Source: an uncultured Subdoligranulum sp. (GTDB taxonomy: Bacteria; Bacillota; Clostridia; Oscillospirales; Ruminococcaceae). Taken from it: a stretch of DNA of 46,790 nucleotides. The position numbers were made by a program, and so were the translations under genes. Below the pieces are notes generated by a model. The model did not search any database, was not told where the DNA came from, and worked only from the letters and a program-made list of their open reading frames with translations. Positions 8,489-16,266 of the stretch are shown here, one piece after another. The DNA lies in NCBI GenBank assembly GCA_945830575.1, contig CALZZE010000020.1, forward strand, positions 1 through 46,790. The letters run 5' to 3'. Numbering within the stretch: position 1 is the first letter of the stretch; every line of letters starts with the position of its first letter.

Positions 8489-10753
8489 CTATTTCATTCT
8501 CGCGTAATACTGTTCCAGCTTTTCCTCACAGATACGCTGGATCTCCTGCTTTTCGGCCTCGGTCAGAGGCTTCCAGACGGTCTCCTCCACCTGAATGATG
8601 CCCAGCGTTTTGGTGTGGCGCAGCATCTGCATATCCTCAAACCGCTTGAACGGGTTCATCAGGATGTTGCGAGTGGCTTCCCGGTCGGTATAACCGCCTT
8701 TGGCAAAGAGGCTGTTGGGCTTCTCCACCGGCAGGCCCGCGGCCCGGCGGGCTTCATAATAGGCCCGGAAATAGGCGACGATCTCGTCCAGCCGAGCCCG
8801 GCCCTTTTTGTCGGCATGCTGCAGGATGGCCTTGATGAGAACCGGCTTGTAGGAATAGCTCATGTCCATTTGGCGCACCATCTCCAGAAACAGCTCCTTG
8901 CGGTTGCCGTCGTCAATGAGCCGCCAGCCGAACTGCTCCGCGCAGCTTTTCAGCGTTTCCTCCTTGAAATACTTGAAGGTGCGACGCTCGCTCATGGGCA
9001 CCACAAGGTCAGGCTTCAGTTTGCCTTCCCGGACATATCGTTCAATGGTTTCAGTCTGTACATCTACCCGACGGACAAACTCCATCTGGGAAATCATACC
9101 GGCGGCCTCCTCCTGCCAGTTGAACAGGTCCACCAGCTCATAGTCAGTGGCGTCCACCGGCCAGTCCAGCAGAGCTTCGGGCTTTTCGCCCCGATTGTAC
9201 AGCTCCTCCTCCGCGGCTTTCTGACTGTGAGGCACCGCTGCCAACTGACCGGGGCGGTAGTCTTTCAACCGGAACAGCCGGTGCAGGGAGTAGGGGGTGT
9301 TATATTGGCTGGCGTTGTCCACAAAGTCGAACACCATCAGGCTTTCCTTGCCTTTGGCAAGGCGCATGCCCCGGCCCAGTTGCTGGGTGTACAACACTTT
9401 CGACATGGTGGGACGCGCCATGAACAGCACTTCGGTTTCAGGGCAGTCCCAGCCCTCGTTCAGCAGATCGCAGGCGCACAGCACGGGAAGCGTGCCGCTG
9501 ACAAACTTTTCCTGAAACTCCCGGCGGTCGGCGGGCTTCATGCTGCCGGAGACTGCCTGCGCCGGAACTCCCTTTTCCAGAAACAGCCGGGTGATCTGTT
9601 CCGCGTGCTTCACCGAAACGCAGAATATCACCGTCCGTTTGCCGTGCACATACCGCAGCCAGGTGTCCACGATCAGGCGGTTTCGCTCGGGCACGTAAAG
9701 CCTGCTTTCCAAATCCCGGATGTTGTACCGCACGCTGTTGAAACGAACCTTCGTCAGGTCAATGTTGGTGTGGATGCGGATGCACCGCACCGGTACCAGT
9801 TCCCCGATTTCCACGGCGGTCTGAATATCCAGCTTGTGGGCGATGTGCTTGAAAATGTCCAGAATGCTTTTGTCATCGGCACGTTCCGGCGTGGCGGTCA
9901 GCCCCAGCGTGAATTTGGGCTTGAAATAGGCCAGCGCCTTTTGATAGGTTTCCGCCGCCGCGTGGTGGGCCTCATCCACAATAAAATAGTCGAAGGCGTC
10001 CTCCGCGAACTCATCCAGATGCAGTGCCACGCTCTGCACGCTGCCGCATACCACGTGGGTATCCGGCTGTTTCGCGGATTCGCAGAAGAATCCGACGGAG
10101 ACCTCCGGCCACAGGGCAGAGAAGGTCTGCGCGGCCTGCTGCAGCAGCTCCTGCGTGTGGGCGATGAACAGAACCCGCCCGCAGCAGCGTTTGGCATCCA
10201 TCACGGCGGTCACGGTTTTGCCGGTGCCGGTGGCATGGTACAAGAGCGCGATGGTCTCGGCCCTGGCGCGCATTTCCGCCAACGCGTCCAATGCGGCCCT
10301 CTGGTGTTCTTTCAGTTCCAGATGTCCGGCATCCAGTGCCTTTCCCCGTTGAGAGGGCAGGTAGTCCTCAATTTCCCGGAGCCGGGGATGCCCGCCCAGA
10401 AACACCTTCAGTTCATCCTTGACCAGTTCCGGCTGGGTCTGCAGCTGACGCACCGCCCAGCGGTACACATCCCAGCCCAGATGCACCATGCTGTTTTGCT
10501 TCAGCAGGTCATCATAAAATTTCCCGGAGGACACCAGCTGCCGGTTGTGGCTGGCCTCGTCATCGATTTCGATGGCTACCCGTCGGCCGCCGTTTTCTAT
10601 CATGAAGTCTGCGTAGCGGCTGTTCTGATAGATGTCGTAAAAATGATATTGGGAGTACAGATACCCCGCCTTCTCAGCGCCGAAGGCGTCACTGAACAGC
10701 TCGATGAACAGATCCTCGGCGGCGCTGCCCGATGCGGCATGGTAGACAGACAT
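8489..10753 (-). CDS. DEAD/DEAH-box helicase with N-terminal nuclease-like domain
   Basis: A 754-residue protein. Residues about 40-100 contain SRYADFMIENGGRRVAIEID and a later GWDVYRW, the D...ExD pattern of PD-(D/E)XK or DUF559-like nucleases, although the usual Lys is not obvious. A superfamily 2 helicase follows: motif I HATGTGKT (about 175), Walker B VDEAHH (about 260), motif III GLTATPER (about 284), motif V DLLNEGWDCPE, and motif VI QQLGRGMR (about 467). The C-terminal 250 residues have no familiar motif. The layout resembles type III restriction-type and other phage-defence helicases; no methyltransferase partner is intact nearby. The start has only 9 bases after the stop of the MazG-like gene, so the two form an operon. 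Defence is inference; DNA repair or recombination is also possible. Confidence 0.85.
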   Translation of the reverse strand: MSVYHAASGSAAEDLFIELFSDAFGAEKAGYLYSQYHFYDIYQNSRYADFMIENGGRRVAIEIDDEASHNRQLVSSGKFYDDLLKQNSMVHLGWDVYRWAVRQLQTQPELVKDELKVFLGGHPRLREIEDYLPSQRGKALDAGHLELKEHQRAALDALAEMRARAETIALLYHATGTGKTVTAVMDAKRCCGRVLFIAHTQELLQQAAQTFSALWPEVSVGFFCESAKQPDTHVVCGSVQSVALHLDEFAEDAFDYFIVDEAHHAAAETYQKALAYFKPKFTLGLTATPERADDKSILDIFKHIAHKLDIQTAVEIGELVPVRCIRIHTNIDLTKVRFNSVRYNIRDLESRLYVPERNRLIVDTWLRYVHGKRTVIFCVSVKHAEQITRLFLEKGVPAQAVSGSMKPADRREFQEKFVSGTLPVLCACDLLNEGWDCPETEVLFMARPTMSKVLYTQQLGRGMRLAKGKESLMVFDFVDNASQYNTPYSLHRLFRLKDYRPGQLAAVPHSQKAAEEELYNRGEKPEALLDWPVDATDYELVDLFNWQEEAAGMISQMEFVRRVDVQTETIERYVREGKLKPDLVVPMSERRTFKYFKEETLKSCAEQFGWRLIDDGNRKELFLEMVRQMDMSYSYKPVLIKAILQHADKKGRARLDEIVAYFRAYYEARRAAGLPVEKPNSLFAKGGYTDREATRNILMNPFKRFEDMQMLRHTKTLGIIQVEETVWKPLTEAEKQEIQRICEEKLEQYYARMK

Positions 10754-10762
10754 GGCGTTCCC

Positions 10763-11287
10763 TCATTCCCCGGTGACATCTTTCAAAAGCAGCCGGCGGT
10801 CAAACCCGCCGCGCTTTGCCCGTTTGGCTTTGCGCACACGGGTGAGGTCATCCCACGTGTATCCACGGGCTTTCACCACCGCGCCCATCACTTCCAGCAG
10901 GTCGGCCAGCTCTTCCAGAAAGTGGCTCTCCTGATACTCATTCAGCTCCTCCTGCAATTTGGCGTCCAGCGCATCCAGATAGGCTTTCTCGTCGAGGACT
11001 TCCACAGTGCAGTGCTTGCCGGAACCCTCGATGATGTCGGGGATGCGGTCGCGGACCAGCTTGTTGTAATGGGGGATTTTGCTCACGGGGGATGCTCCTT
11101 TCGGATAATAGAAGTCAAAGGGAACCGGCTGACAGCCATACTCCTGCGCGATAGCAGCAGAGACAACATCGAACACATAGCGCGCCGTTTCCAAATTGGT
11201 GCCGGATTTCAACTTCGCGCAGATGTAATTGCCGGGTGGCTGTTTCAGCCTGGCAAAAAAGGCTGTTTCAAAATCATAGGCAGACAT
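10763..11287 (-). CDS. MazG-like nucleoside triphosphate pyrophosphohydrolase
   Basis: A 174-residue protein. The C-terminal half has the all-alpha NTP pyrophosphohydrolase pattern: HYNKLVRDRIPDII, then ELNEYQESHFLEELADLLEV, where the Glu and Asp residues (EExxE...ELAD) bind magnesium. This clade removes diphosphate from (d)NTPs and is often found as a house-cleaning enzyme. The N-terminal 75 residues (YDFETAFFARLKQPPGNYIC) are not recognised. Start ATG 11287 is chosen because AAAGGGGG precedes it; the frame stays open upstream but without a site. It is first in a two-gene operon with the helicase-nuclease, which suggests nucleotide depletion or sanitation coupled to DNA attack. That coupling is inference. 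Confidence 0.8.
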   Translation of the reverse strand: MSAYDFETAFFARLKQPPGNYICAKLKSGTNLETARYVFDVVSAAIAQEYGCQPVPFDFYYPKGASPVSKIPHYNKLVRDRIPDIIEGSGKHCTVEVLDEKAYLDALDAKLQEELNEYQESHFLEELADLLEVMGAVVKARGYTWDDLTRVRKAKRAKRGGFDRRLLLKDVTGE

Positions 11288-11450
11288 AGAACCCCCTTTA
11301 AAAAACGCTCTGCCGTCGGGGCAGAGCAGCTGGCTGCCGGGAACAGAACAACGACCGGCGTTGTTTACCATAGTGCCATATTTCGACAGGAAAAACAAGA
11401 TGCCGACGGGGATGGAATGTACGATAAAATGGACATCCAGTCCCTTTTGC

Positions 11451-11479
11451 TTGCGGCGCTGCGCAGCGCGTGGTATAAT
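11451..11479 (+). promoter_or_regulatory. Promoter of the alpha/beta hydrolase gene
   Basis: TTGCGG, 17 bases, TATAAT, with GCGCTGCGCAGCGC symmetry in the spacer. AGGAGGGG and the ATG follow 15-27 bases later. The palindromic spacer could be an operator. Confidence 0.65.
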
Positions 11480-11505
11480 CCAGAAAAAGCGCAGGAGGGG
11501 ATTTT

Positions 11506-12168
11506 ATGAAAATCACAGTGAATCAGGTGGAACTGTTTTATGAGGTGGTGGGCAGCGGCGACCCGCTGGTGATGGTGCACGGCAACGGCGAGGACCACAC
11601 GATTTTTGATAAGGCGGTGGAATTGCTGTCGTCGCACTTTACCTGCTACCTGCTGGACAGCCGCGGGCACGGGCAGAGCCAGCAGGTCACAGAATACCAC
11701 TACGATGATATGGCGGAGGATGTGTACCAGTTCATCCGGGTGCTGGGATTGGAGCGGGTGACCTATTACGGTTTCAGCGATGGCGGCATCATCGGGCTGC
11801 TGCTGGCCAGCCGGCACCCCGGTCTGCTGGACAAAATGATCGTCAGCGGCGCCAACACCCGCCCCGACGCGGTGCACAAATGGCTGAGGGCGGTATTCGG
11901 AATCGTCAACCGCATCCACAAAAATTCGCTGTTTACCCTGATGCTGACAGAGCCGCACATCAGCAGCGAACAGTTGCAGGCCATCACCACGCCCACGCTG
12001 GTGCTGGCGGGCAGCAAGGATCTGGTCGTGGAGGCGGATACCCGTTTCATTGCGGAGCATATCCCGAACGCCACGCTCAAAATTCTGGAGGGCGAGGGCC
12101 ACGCAAGCTACATTGTCCACAAGACTAAGGTGGCGGAGTTGATTCTGAACTACTGCGGGAAACACTGA
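11506..12168 (+). CDS. Alpha/beta-fold hydrolase
   Basis: A 220-residue serine hydrolase, a compact member of the family. The oxyanion-hole motif MVHGNGEDH lies near residue 20, DSRGHGQS near 50, the nucleophile elbow GFSDGG near 90 (Ser), the acid in AGSKDLVVE near 170 and the His in EGEGHASY near 200, so the Ser-Asp-His triad is complete. There is no signal peptide, so it acts in the cytoplasm on an unknown ester, amide or lactone. It is a single gene with its own promoter, divergent from the MazG-helicase operon across about 220 bases. The substrate cannot be told from sequence. Confidence 0.88.
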   Translation: MKITVNQVELFYEVVGSGDPLVMVHGNGEDHTIFDKAVELLSSHFTCYLLDSRGHGQSQQVTEYHYDDMAEDVYQFIRVLGLERVTYYGFSDGGIIGLLLASRHPGLLDKMIVSGANTRPDAVHKWLRAVFGIVNRIHKNSLFTLMLTEPHISSEQLQAITTPTLVLAGSKDLVVEADTRFIAEHIPNATLKILEGEGHASYIVHKTKVAELILNYCGKH

Positions 12169-12881
12169 ACATATGATTTGCGATGTCTGCGTCAATCATA
12201 ACAGGTTCAGATACGGTGAGCAAGGGACAAATGCGTTTTCACCGGGATATACTTTCCCTTTAGGGATGGAATACGAATTGTTTTGGGACGATTGACTCTC
12301 AGAAGAAAGAAAAGGACACAGTTTTCATGGCTTGGTCAGGCTGTGACAGGGATATCTGTGCAATAATCTATAGGCAATATCGCATAATTCACGGCTAACG
12401 CCTTACGCACCGCTTGGCGGGCTTAACGCCCGCCAGCCAGCAAAGCTGGCATGCTCGTTTGGTTGCAAGCCGCGCGCGGCTTGCATTTGGCGTTCCCCAT
12501 TTTCGCTTGCGCTCAAATGGGCCCCACGCGCCAAAACCCAAAGCTCTGGCGGCTGCGGCACACCATCTGCGTTGCAAAAATGCTCGATAATACACAAAGT
12601 ATTATCTGCGCTTTTTGCTTAGCAGCTGGCGCACCTCGATTGCCGTATCGGCACGTAGTATACTATTCTGATCTAATCTGATCTGAGGATCCATTCTGGA
12701 TCCAAGTTGTTTCCATTTTGAATCCACAAGCCGACAGTTTTATGGTACTGCTGCCAATCTCTGCCGCAATTCTATGGATTATGGATACCAGGTTCTGACC
12801 ACCTCCTTTGTGCTTGAAAAAGCCCATCCATTCATATGCAGATAGGCCAGAGACCTACTGCGCTCGTTCACAAAATGCCCG
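12169..12881. other. Gene-free stretch of 0.7 kb, rich in hairpins
   Basis: No frame has a ribosome site or a recognisable product. The centre (12416-12535) is a chain of hairpins listed separately, and GATAATAC pairs with GTATTATC at 12586-12606. Near 12690 there are repeats of GGATCC and TGATCT-like words. The final 200 bases look like ordinary upstream sequence. Confidence 0.5.
12416..12535. repeat. Cluster of four adjacent hairpins/palindromes
   Basis: In order: GGCGGGC-TTAAC-GCCCGCC (12416-12434); GCCAGC-AAA-GCTGGC (12436-12450); a perfect 22-base palindrome centred in GCAAGCCGCGCGCGGCTTGC (12464-12485); and a nested pair, TTTGGCG with CGCCAAA (12486/12529) enclosing CCCATTT with AAATGGG (12496/12515). 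This density suggests a repeated intergenic element or a folded RNA. Confidence 0.6.
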
Positions 12882-12910
12882 TTGATAATTCCGAAAAAAG
12901 AAGCTATACT
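12882..12910 (+). promoter_or_regulatory. Promoter of the DUF3791-AAA-HIRAN operon
   Basis: TTGATA, 17 bases, TATACT, ending 34 bases before the DUF3791 start. No other promoter of this quality is seen before the downstream genes. Confidence 0.7.
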
Positions 12911-12944
12911 TAAAATGAAAGATTATCCCCGAGGAGAATGCGCT

Positions 12945-13166
12945 ATGAGTGAACACCAAATTGACATTGCTGATATGCAGTGCTGGGTTTTTCGTATGGC
13001 TCAGTCAAAGTGGGGTATGACCGCCGCCGATAGTTCCGCACTCTTCAAAAAATACGGTATTTTCGGATTTATTTCAGAGTGCTACGATATTCTCCATCTC
13101 AATGGATACGCTTGTGTCCTTCACGATGTTGAAACCCTCTTGAAAAATCGAGGTGTTTCCATGTGA
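12945..13166 (+). CDS. DUF3791 family small protein
   Basis: A 73-residue protein that matches the DUF3791 pattern: an N-terminal helix (QCWVFRMAQSKWGMT), the LFKKYGIFGFISECYDILH signature, and an LHDVETLL tail. DUF3791 proteins have no known activity; they often sit beside DUF3990 genes in a pair that looks like toxin-antitoxin, but no DUF3990 is present here. Start ATG 12945 has GAGGAG eight bases upstream; the earlier in-frame ATG at 12882 overlaps the promoter. It is followed after 41 bases by the AAA+ gene in the same direction. Whether it belongs functionally with that operon or is a stray cassette is open. Confidence 0.78.
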   Translation: MSEHQIDIADMQCWVFRMAQSKWGMTAADSSALFKKYGIFGFISECYDILHLNGYACVLHDVETLLKNRGVSM

Positions 13167-13207
13167 TAGAACTGTATGGCCTGTAGTATTAGCAATGAGG
13201 TGACCAA

Positions 13208-14761
13208 ATGGAGAAATATACAGAAATCAAGGCGGAACTCAACAATTTTACATCCTTCTTGCGTGATGCAATCCCGGAGAGCGAATTCGGCGACGCACCC
13301 ACGCTGTACTATATCTCGGCAGCCTTGAAAATATGGGGAAGCAATGTCCTCTATTCGCCGGACTATGGCACCCTTCTTTCTTGCGTTGCAGATACCAGCT
13401 ACACAATAGAGCAGGTCGTCACCGCCATGAGCTGCTGCAGCGATACAGAGCGCAAACTCATGGTGCCGGAGTTCTTTGAGAAACTGGTGGAACGCGATAA
13501 ACAGACGGGCGGGAATTTAGCACAGGCGTGCGTAGAAAAGCTGAACGCGCTTCTGGTATCCACAGCCATGATAAACGGTGATTTTACGGTTGAAGAAGCC
13601 AATTGCCTCTCGGAAATTATGTCAGGGCTATCCCGCTATGCGCTGGCCGCAGGTGTCACGGTTGACGAGCCCCTGGATTACCACGCGAAGATTACCGAAA
13701 AGAACGAGAGCAGCTATCTCCAAAATGACGCACTGGTAAAAGCCGCACGAAAACACACGGCTCAAAAGAACGATGAGCCGCAAGAAGCTCCTTCCGGTGA
13801 TGTCACAATTCCCGTGACAATCCATGTGAATTTGACCGCGTCGGAGGGCAGTACAGCCCAATCTGTCGACACGCAGGCGGCATCGCCGGAGGAGACGCCA
13901 ACCATGACACAGGTTCCACAGGGAAAGGACGGAGAAACGCTGGAATCCCTTCTGGCCGAGCTTGATGACCTTGTAGGGCTCAGTGGAGTCAAGCAGGATG
14001 TCCATAGCCTGATGAATTTCATCAAGGTGACAAAAATCCGGGAACAGCGCGGGATGCGTGTCCCGACGATTTCCTATCACCTTGTGTTTACAGGGAATCC
14101 CGGAACCGGTAAGACTACCGTGGCGCGTCTGGTCGCTAAGCTATACTACCAGATGGGGATCCTTCCTCAGGGCCAGCTCGTGGAAACTGACCGCAGTAGT
14201 CTTGTGGCAGGATATCTCGGTCAGACCGCAATGAAAACGCAGAAGGTCATCCAGCAGGCAATGGGCGGCGTTCTGTTTATCGATGAAGCGTATTCCCTTG
14301 CGGGAGAAACAGATGACAGCTACGGGCAGGAAGCCATCGAGACCATCCTGAAGGCGATGGAAGACCATCGTGATGAGCTGGTAGTCATCGTTGCGGGCTA
14401 CACCGAACTGATGCATAAGTTTATCGAGTCAAATCCGGGTCTCTCGTCTCGCTTCAGTAAATACATTGAATTTCCGGATTACTCAGGAGAGGAACTGCTC
14501 TCCATCTTCGAGGGGTTCTGTGCGAAAAACGGGTACGCACTCGACGAGAATGCAACTGCCATGCTCAAAGCAAACTTTGAACGGCTTTTTGAAAGACGGG
14601 ATGAGCATTTCGGCAATGCCCGCACGGCGCGTAACATCTTTGAAAAGGCAATCAATGCGCAGGCTGACCGGATTGCAAACCTTCAGAATATCTCTGATTC
14701 TGACCTGGAGCTGATCACAACTGCGGACATCAGCACCGCAATAGGAGGTGCTGCCCAATGA
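13208..14761 (+). CDS. CbxX/SpoVK-type AAA+ ATPase with TerB-like N-terminal half
   Basis: A 517-residue protein. Residues about 1-165 are helical and carry a TerB-like acidic segment (MINGDFTVEEANCLSEIMSG). A flexible, Ser/Thr/Gln-rich linker (about 175-240) follows. Then comes one AAA+ module of the CbxX/CfxQ family: DDLVGLSGVKQDV, Walker A GNPGTGKTT (about 296), Walker B GGVLFIDEAYSL (about 353), sensor 1 VIVAGYTELM, and Arg finger SRFSKYIEF (about 413). Relatives include Rubisco activase CbbX, SpoVK and EccA, which remodel protein complexes as hexamers. Start ATG 13208 has GAGGTGACC upstream. Its stop overlaps the next start (ATGA), so it is translationally coupled to the coiled-coil and HIRAN genes. 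The client protein is unknown. Confidence 0.85.
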   Translation: MEKYTEIKAELNNFTSFLRDAIPESEFGDAPTLYYISAALKIWGSNVLYSPDYGTLLSCVADTSYTIEQVVTAMSCCSDTERKLMVPEFFEKLVERDKQTGGNLAQACVEKLNALLVSTAMINGDFTVEEANCLSEIMSGLSRYALAAGVTVDEPLDYHAKITEKNESSYLQNDALVKAARKHTAQKNDEPQEAPSGDVTIPVTIHVNLTASEGSTAQSVDTQAASPEETPTMTQVPQGKDGETLESLLAELDDLVGLSGVKQDVHSLMNFIKVTKIREQRGMRVPTISYHLVFTGNPGTGKTTVARLVAKLYYQMGILPQGQLVETDRSSLVAGYLGQTAMKTQKVIQQAMGGVLFIDEAYSLAGETDDSYGQEAIETILKAMEDHRDELVVIVAGYTELMHKFIESNPGLSSRFSKYIEFPDYSGEELLSIFEGFCAKNGYALDENATAMLKANFERLFERRDEHFGNARTARNIFEKAINAQADRIANLQNISDSDLELITTADISTAIGGAAQ

Positions 14762-15666
14762 GGAACCAAACATTCTACGACTGGCTGACGCGTGAAATCA
14801 CCACCAGCCGCATGGCTTTGGTCGGCTTGTATGAGAAAAAGGACAAGCTACTCTATGTGGAAGCACCGCCCCTGCGCCAGCGCTACATGGAAACAATCGG
14901 CGTTTACGAAGAAAGTGTGCTGGCCGCCGAGCTTGAAGTCTCCATGCTTCGACGAAAAGCGGAGATGATTCAAATCGCCATAAATCGTCGGGAGCCTGTA
15001 GACTTGAAAACGATTGATGCTGCCATAGAAGCAGAAAAGGCTCAGATTGTTTCCGATGTCGAGGCTGCGGATAGAACGCTGCATGAGCTGCCGCAGCTCT
15101 CTGAACAGGAGGAACACACTCTTCAAAGGCAGCACCATGAAATCACAGCAGCATTTCATCCTGCTATGAATCCTGATCTTACGGAAGCCCAGAAAGAGCT
15201 TTATGAAAAGGCCCAGGACGCCTATCGGCATCAGGACGTTGAGGCGATGAAGCTCATTTATGATATGCTGTTCGCTCCGGTGGACGTGTCAGCCGATCGT
15301 TTGTCAATAGACCAGGTGCCATATAACGCTGCAGAACGCCGAGAGGAATATCGCGAAATGGCATCGGCCCTTTCTACGGACTACAAACTTGCAAAGCAGC
15401 TTTACCCGTTTTTCATGCCGTTGGAAGAAGACGCTGTCATCCGTTCGTCATTGGACACCTATGATGCGCAGCGCAGGGCAGTCGAGGAGGAGATCGCCAG
15501 CATCCAGGCAGGCTTCCCGTTCAATGCCGTCTCTACGCTCAACGACAGGGCCAGGACAGAAGAATACCTGGAGGAGCTCCGCGTCCGGGCAAAACGCTGT
15601 GAGATTGAAAAAGAAGAGATAGAACGTCAAATTTCGATGCTTGTAGAGGAGGCTGCAAATGGCTGA
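14758..15666 (+). CDS. Coiled-coil protein with degenerate J-domain
   Basis: A 302-residue acidic, highly helical protein with no signal peptide. Two long coiled coils (about 40-125 and 230-298, e.g. EEYLEELRVRAKRCEIEKEE) flank a segment near 125-175 that reads like a J-domain: HHEITAAFHPAMNPDLTEAQ, then ELYEKAQDAYRHQDVEAMK. The HPD tripeptide that J-domains use to trigger DnaK is HPA here, so stimulation of DnaK is unlikely. I infer an adaptor or scaffold for the AAA+ ATPase beside it. It overlaps the AAA+ gene by 4 bases and the HIRAN gene by 8. No family name can be given with certainty. Confidence 0.75.
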   Translation: MRNQTFYDWLTREITTSRMALVGLYEKKDKLLYVEAPPLRQRYMETIGVYEESVLAAELEVSMLRRKAEMIQIAINRREPVDLKTIDAAIEAEKAQIVSDVEAADRTLHELPQLSEQEEHTLQRQHHEITAAFHPAMNPDLTEAQKELYEKAQDAYRHQDVEAMKLIYDMLFAPVDVSADRLSIDQVPYNAAERREEYREMASALSTDYKLAKQLYPFFMPLEEDAVIRSSLDTYDAQRRAVEEEIASIQAGFPFNAVSTLNDRARTEEYLEELRVRAKRCEIEKEEIERQISMLVEEAANG

Positions 15667-16105
15667 TTACCAAATACAAGAGTCTGGAAAGCCCCTGCGG
15701 TCTGGATTCTTTGACAGGGATGCTTTTCGACAAAAGAACCGCTCCCTCCTTGTGTTGAAAACAGCCGTTGCGGGGCTCTGTTTCCATGTGGATGACAACA
15801 GCGATGAAGGACACGCCTTGCTCGAAGCCCTCACACCGGGGACACAGCTGCATCTGTTCCGGGACACAGATAACGAGCATGACCAGTGGGCCATAACGGT
15901 TTGCACAACAGATAACCGGGAATTGGGATATGTGACGCGCTTCAAGAACGAGACAATTGCAAGGCTGATGGATTATGGAAAAGTGTTCCACGCCTATGTA
16001 GACGAACCGCCAGAGCCACCGAAGGATGCTGCGGAGGCACGACGCACACGAGCACCGACCGAGGATTATAAGCTGCCTTTTTCAATCTACATGGAGGATA
16101 ACTGA
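15659..16105 (+). CDS. HIRAN-domain protein
   Basis: A 148-residue protein with one HIRAN domain at about 33-115: LKTAVAGLCFHVDD, then LTPGTQLHLFRDTDNEHDQW, AITVCTTDNRELGYV, and FKNETIARLMDYG. HIRAN domains bind DNA, notably free 3' ends at stalled forks in eukaryotic HLTF, and in bacteria appear alone or fused to helicases and nucleases. The C-terminal 30 residues are Pro/Arg-rich and likely disordered. Start ATG 15659 has GAGGAGG within the end of the previous gene, so it is coupled to it. It is the last gene of the operon and would supply DNA or damaged-end recognition to the AAA+ complex; that role is inference. Confidence 0.82.
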   Translation: MADYQIQESGKPLRSGFFDRDAFRQKNRSLLVLKTAVAGLCFHVDDNSDEGHALLEALTPGTQLHLFRDTDNEHDQWAITVCTTDNRELGYVTRFKNETIARLMDYGKVFHAYVDEPPEPPKDAAEARRTRAPTEDYKLPFSIYMEDN

Positions 16106-16241
16106 CCGCCAGGCCGCAGGCGTTGCCTTGAAGGATATTCAGCGCATCGATTCTTCATGGGGAAAAATCGATTTTGAATGCCATCCTATCGAAGATGAGA
16201 TGGATTCCGGAAGAAATCCGGAAATGGTATGGCTACAATAA
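16106..16241 (+). pseudogene. Possible remnant reading frame after the HIRAN gene
   Basis: A frame ending DSGRNPEMVWLQ at 16241 (with DIQRIDSSWGKIDFECHPIE before it) looks protein-like but has no start or ribosome site of its own and overlaps the HIRAN 3' end. It may be the C-terminus of a deleted gene. I do not recognise it. Confidence 0.3.
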
Positions 16242-16266
16242 GAACCGTATGGAGAGGTAAATGATT

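Noticed and set aside
8333-11509. Plus-strand 1058-residue open frame
   Set aside because: It lies opposite the helicase and MazG genes, whose minus-strand frames carry real motifs; high GC keeps the opposite frame open.
12395-12597. Short minus-strand frames of 64-66 codons
   Set aside because: They run through the palindrome cluster, have no ribosome site, and are explained by the repeat structure.
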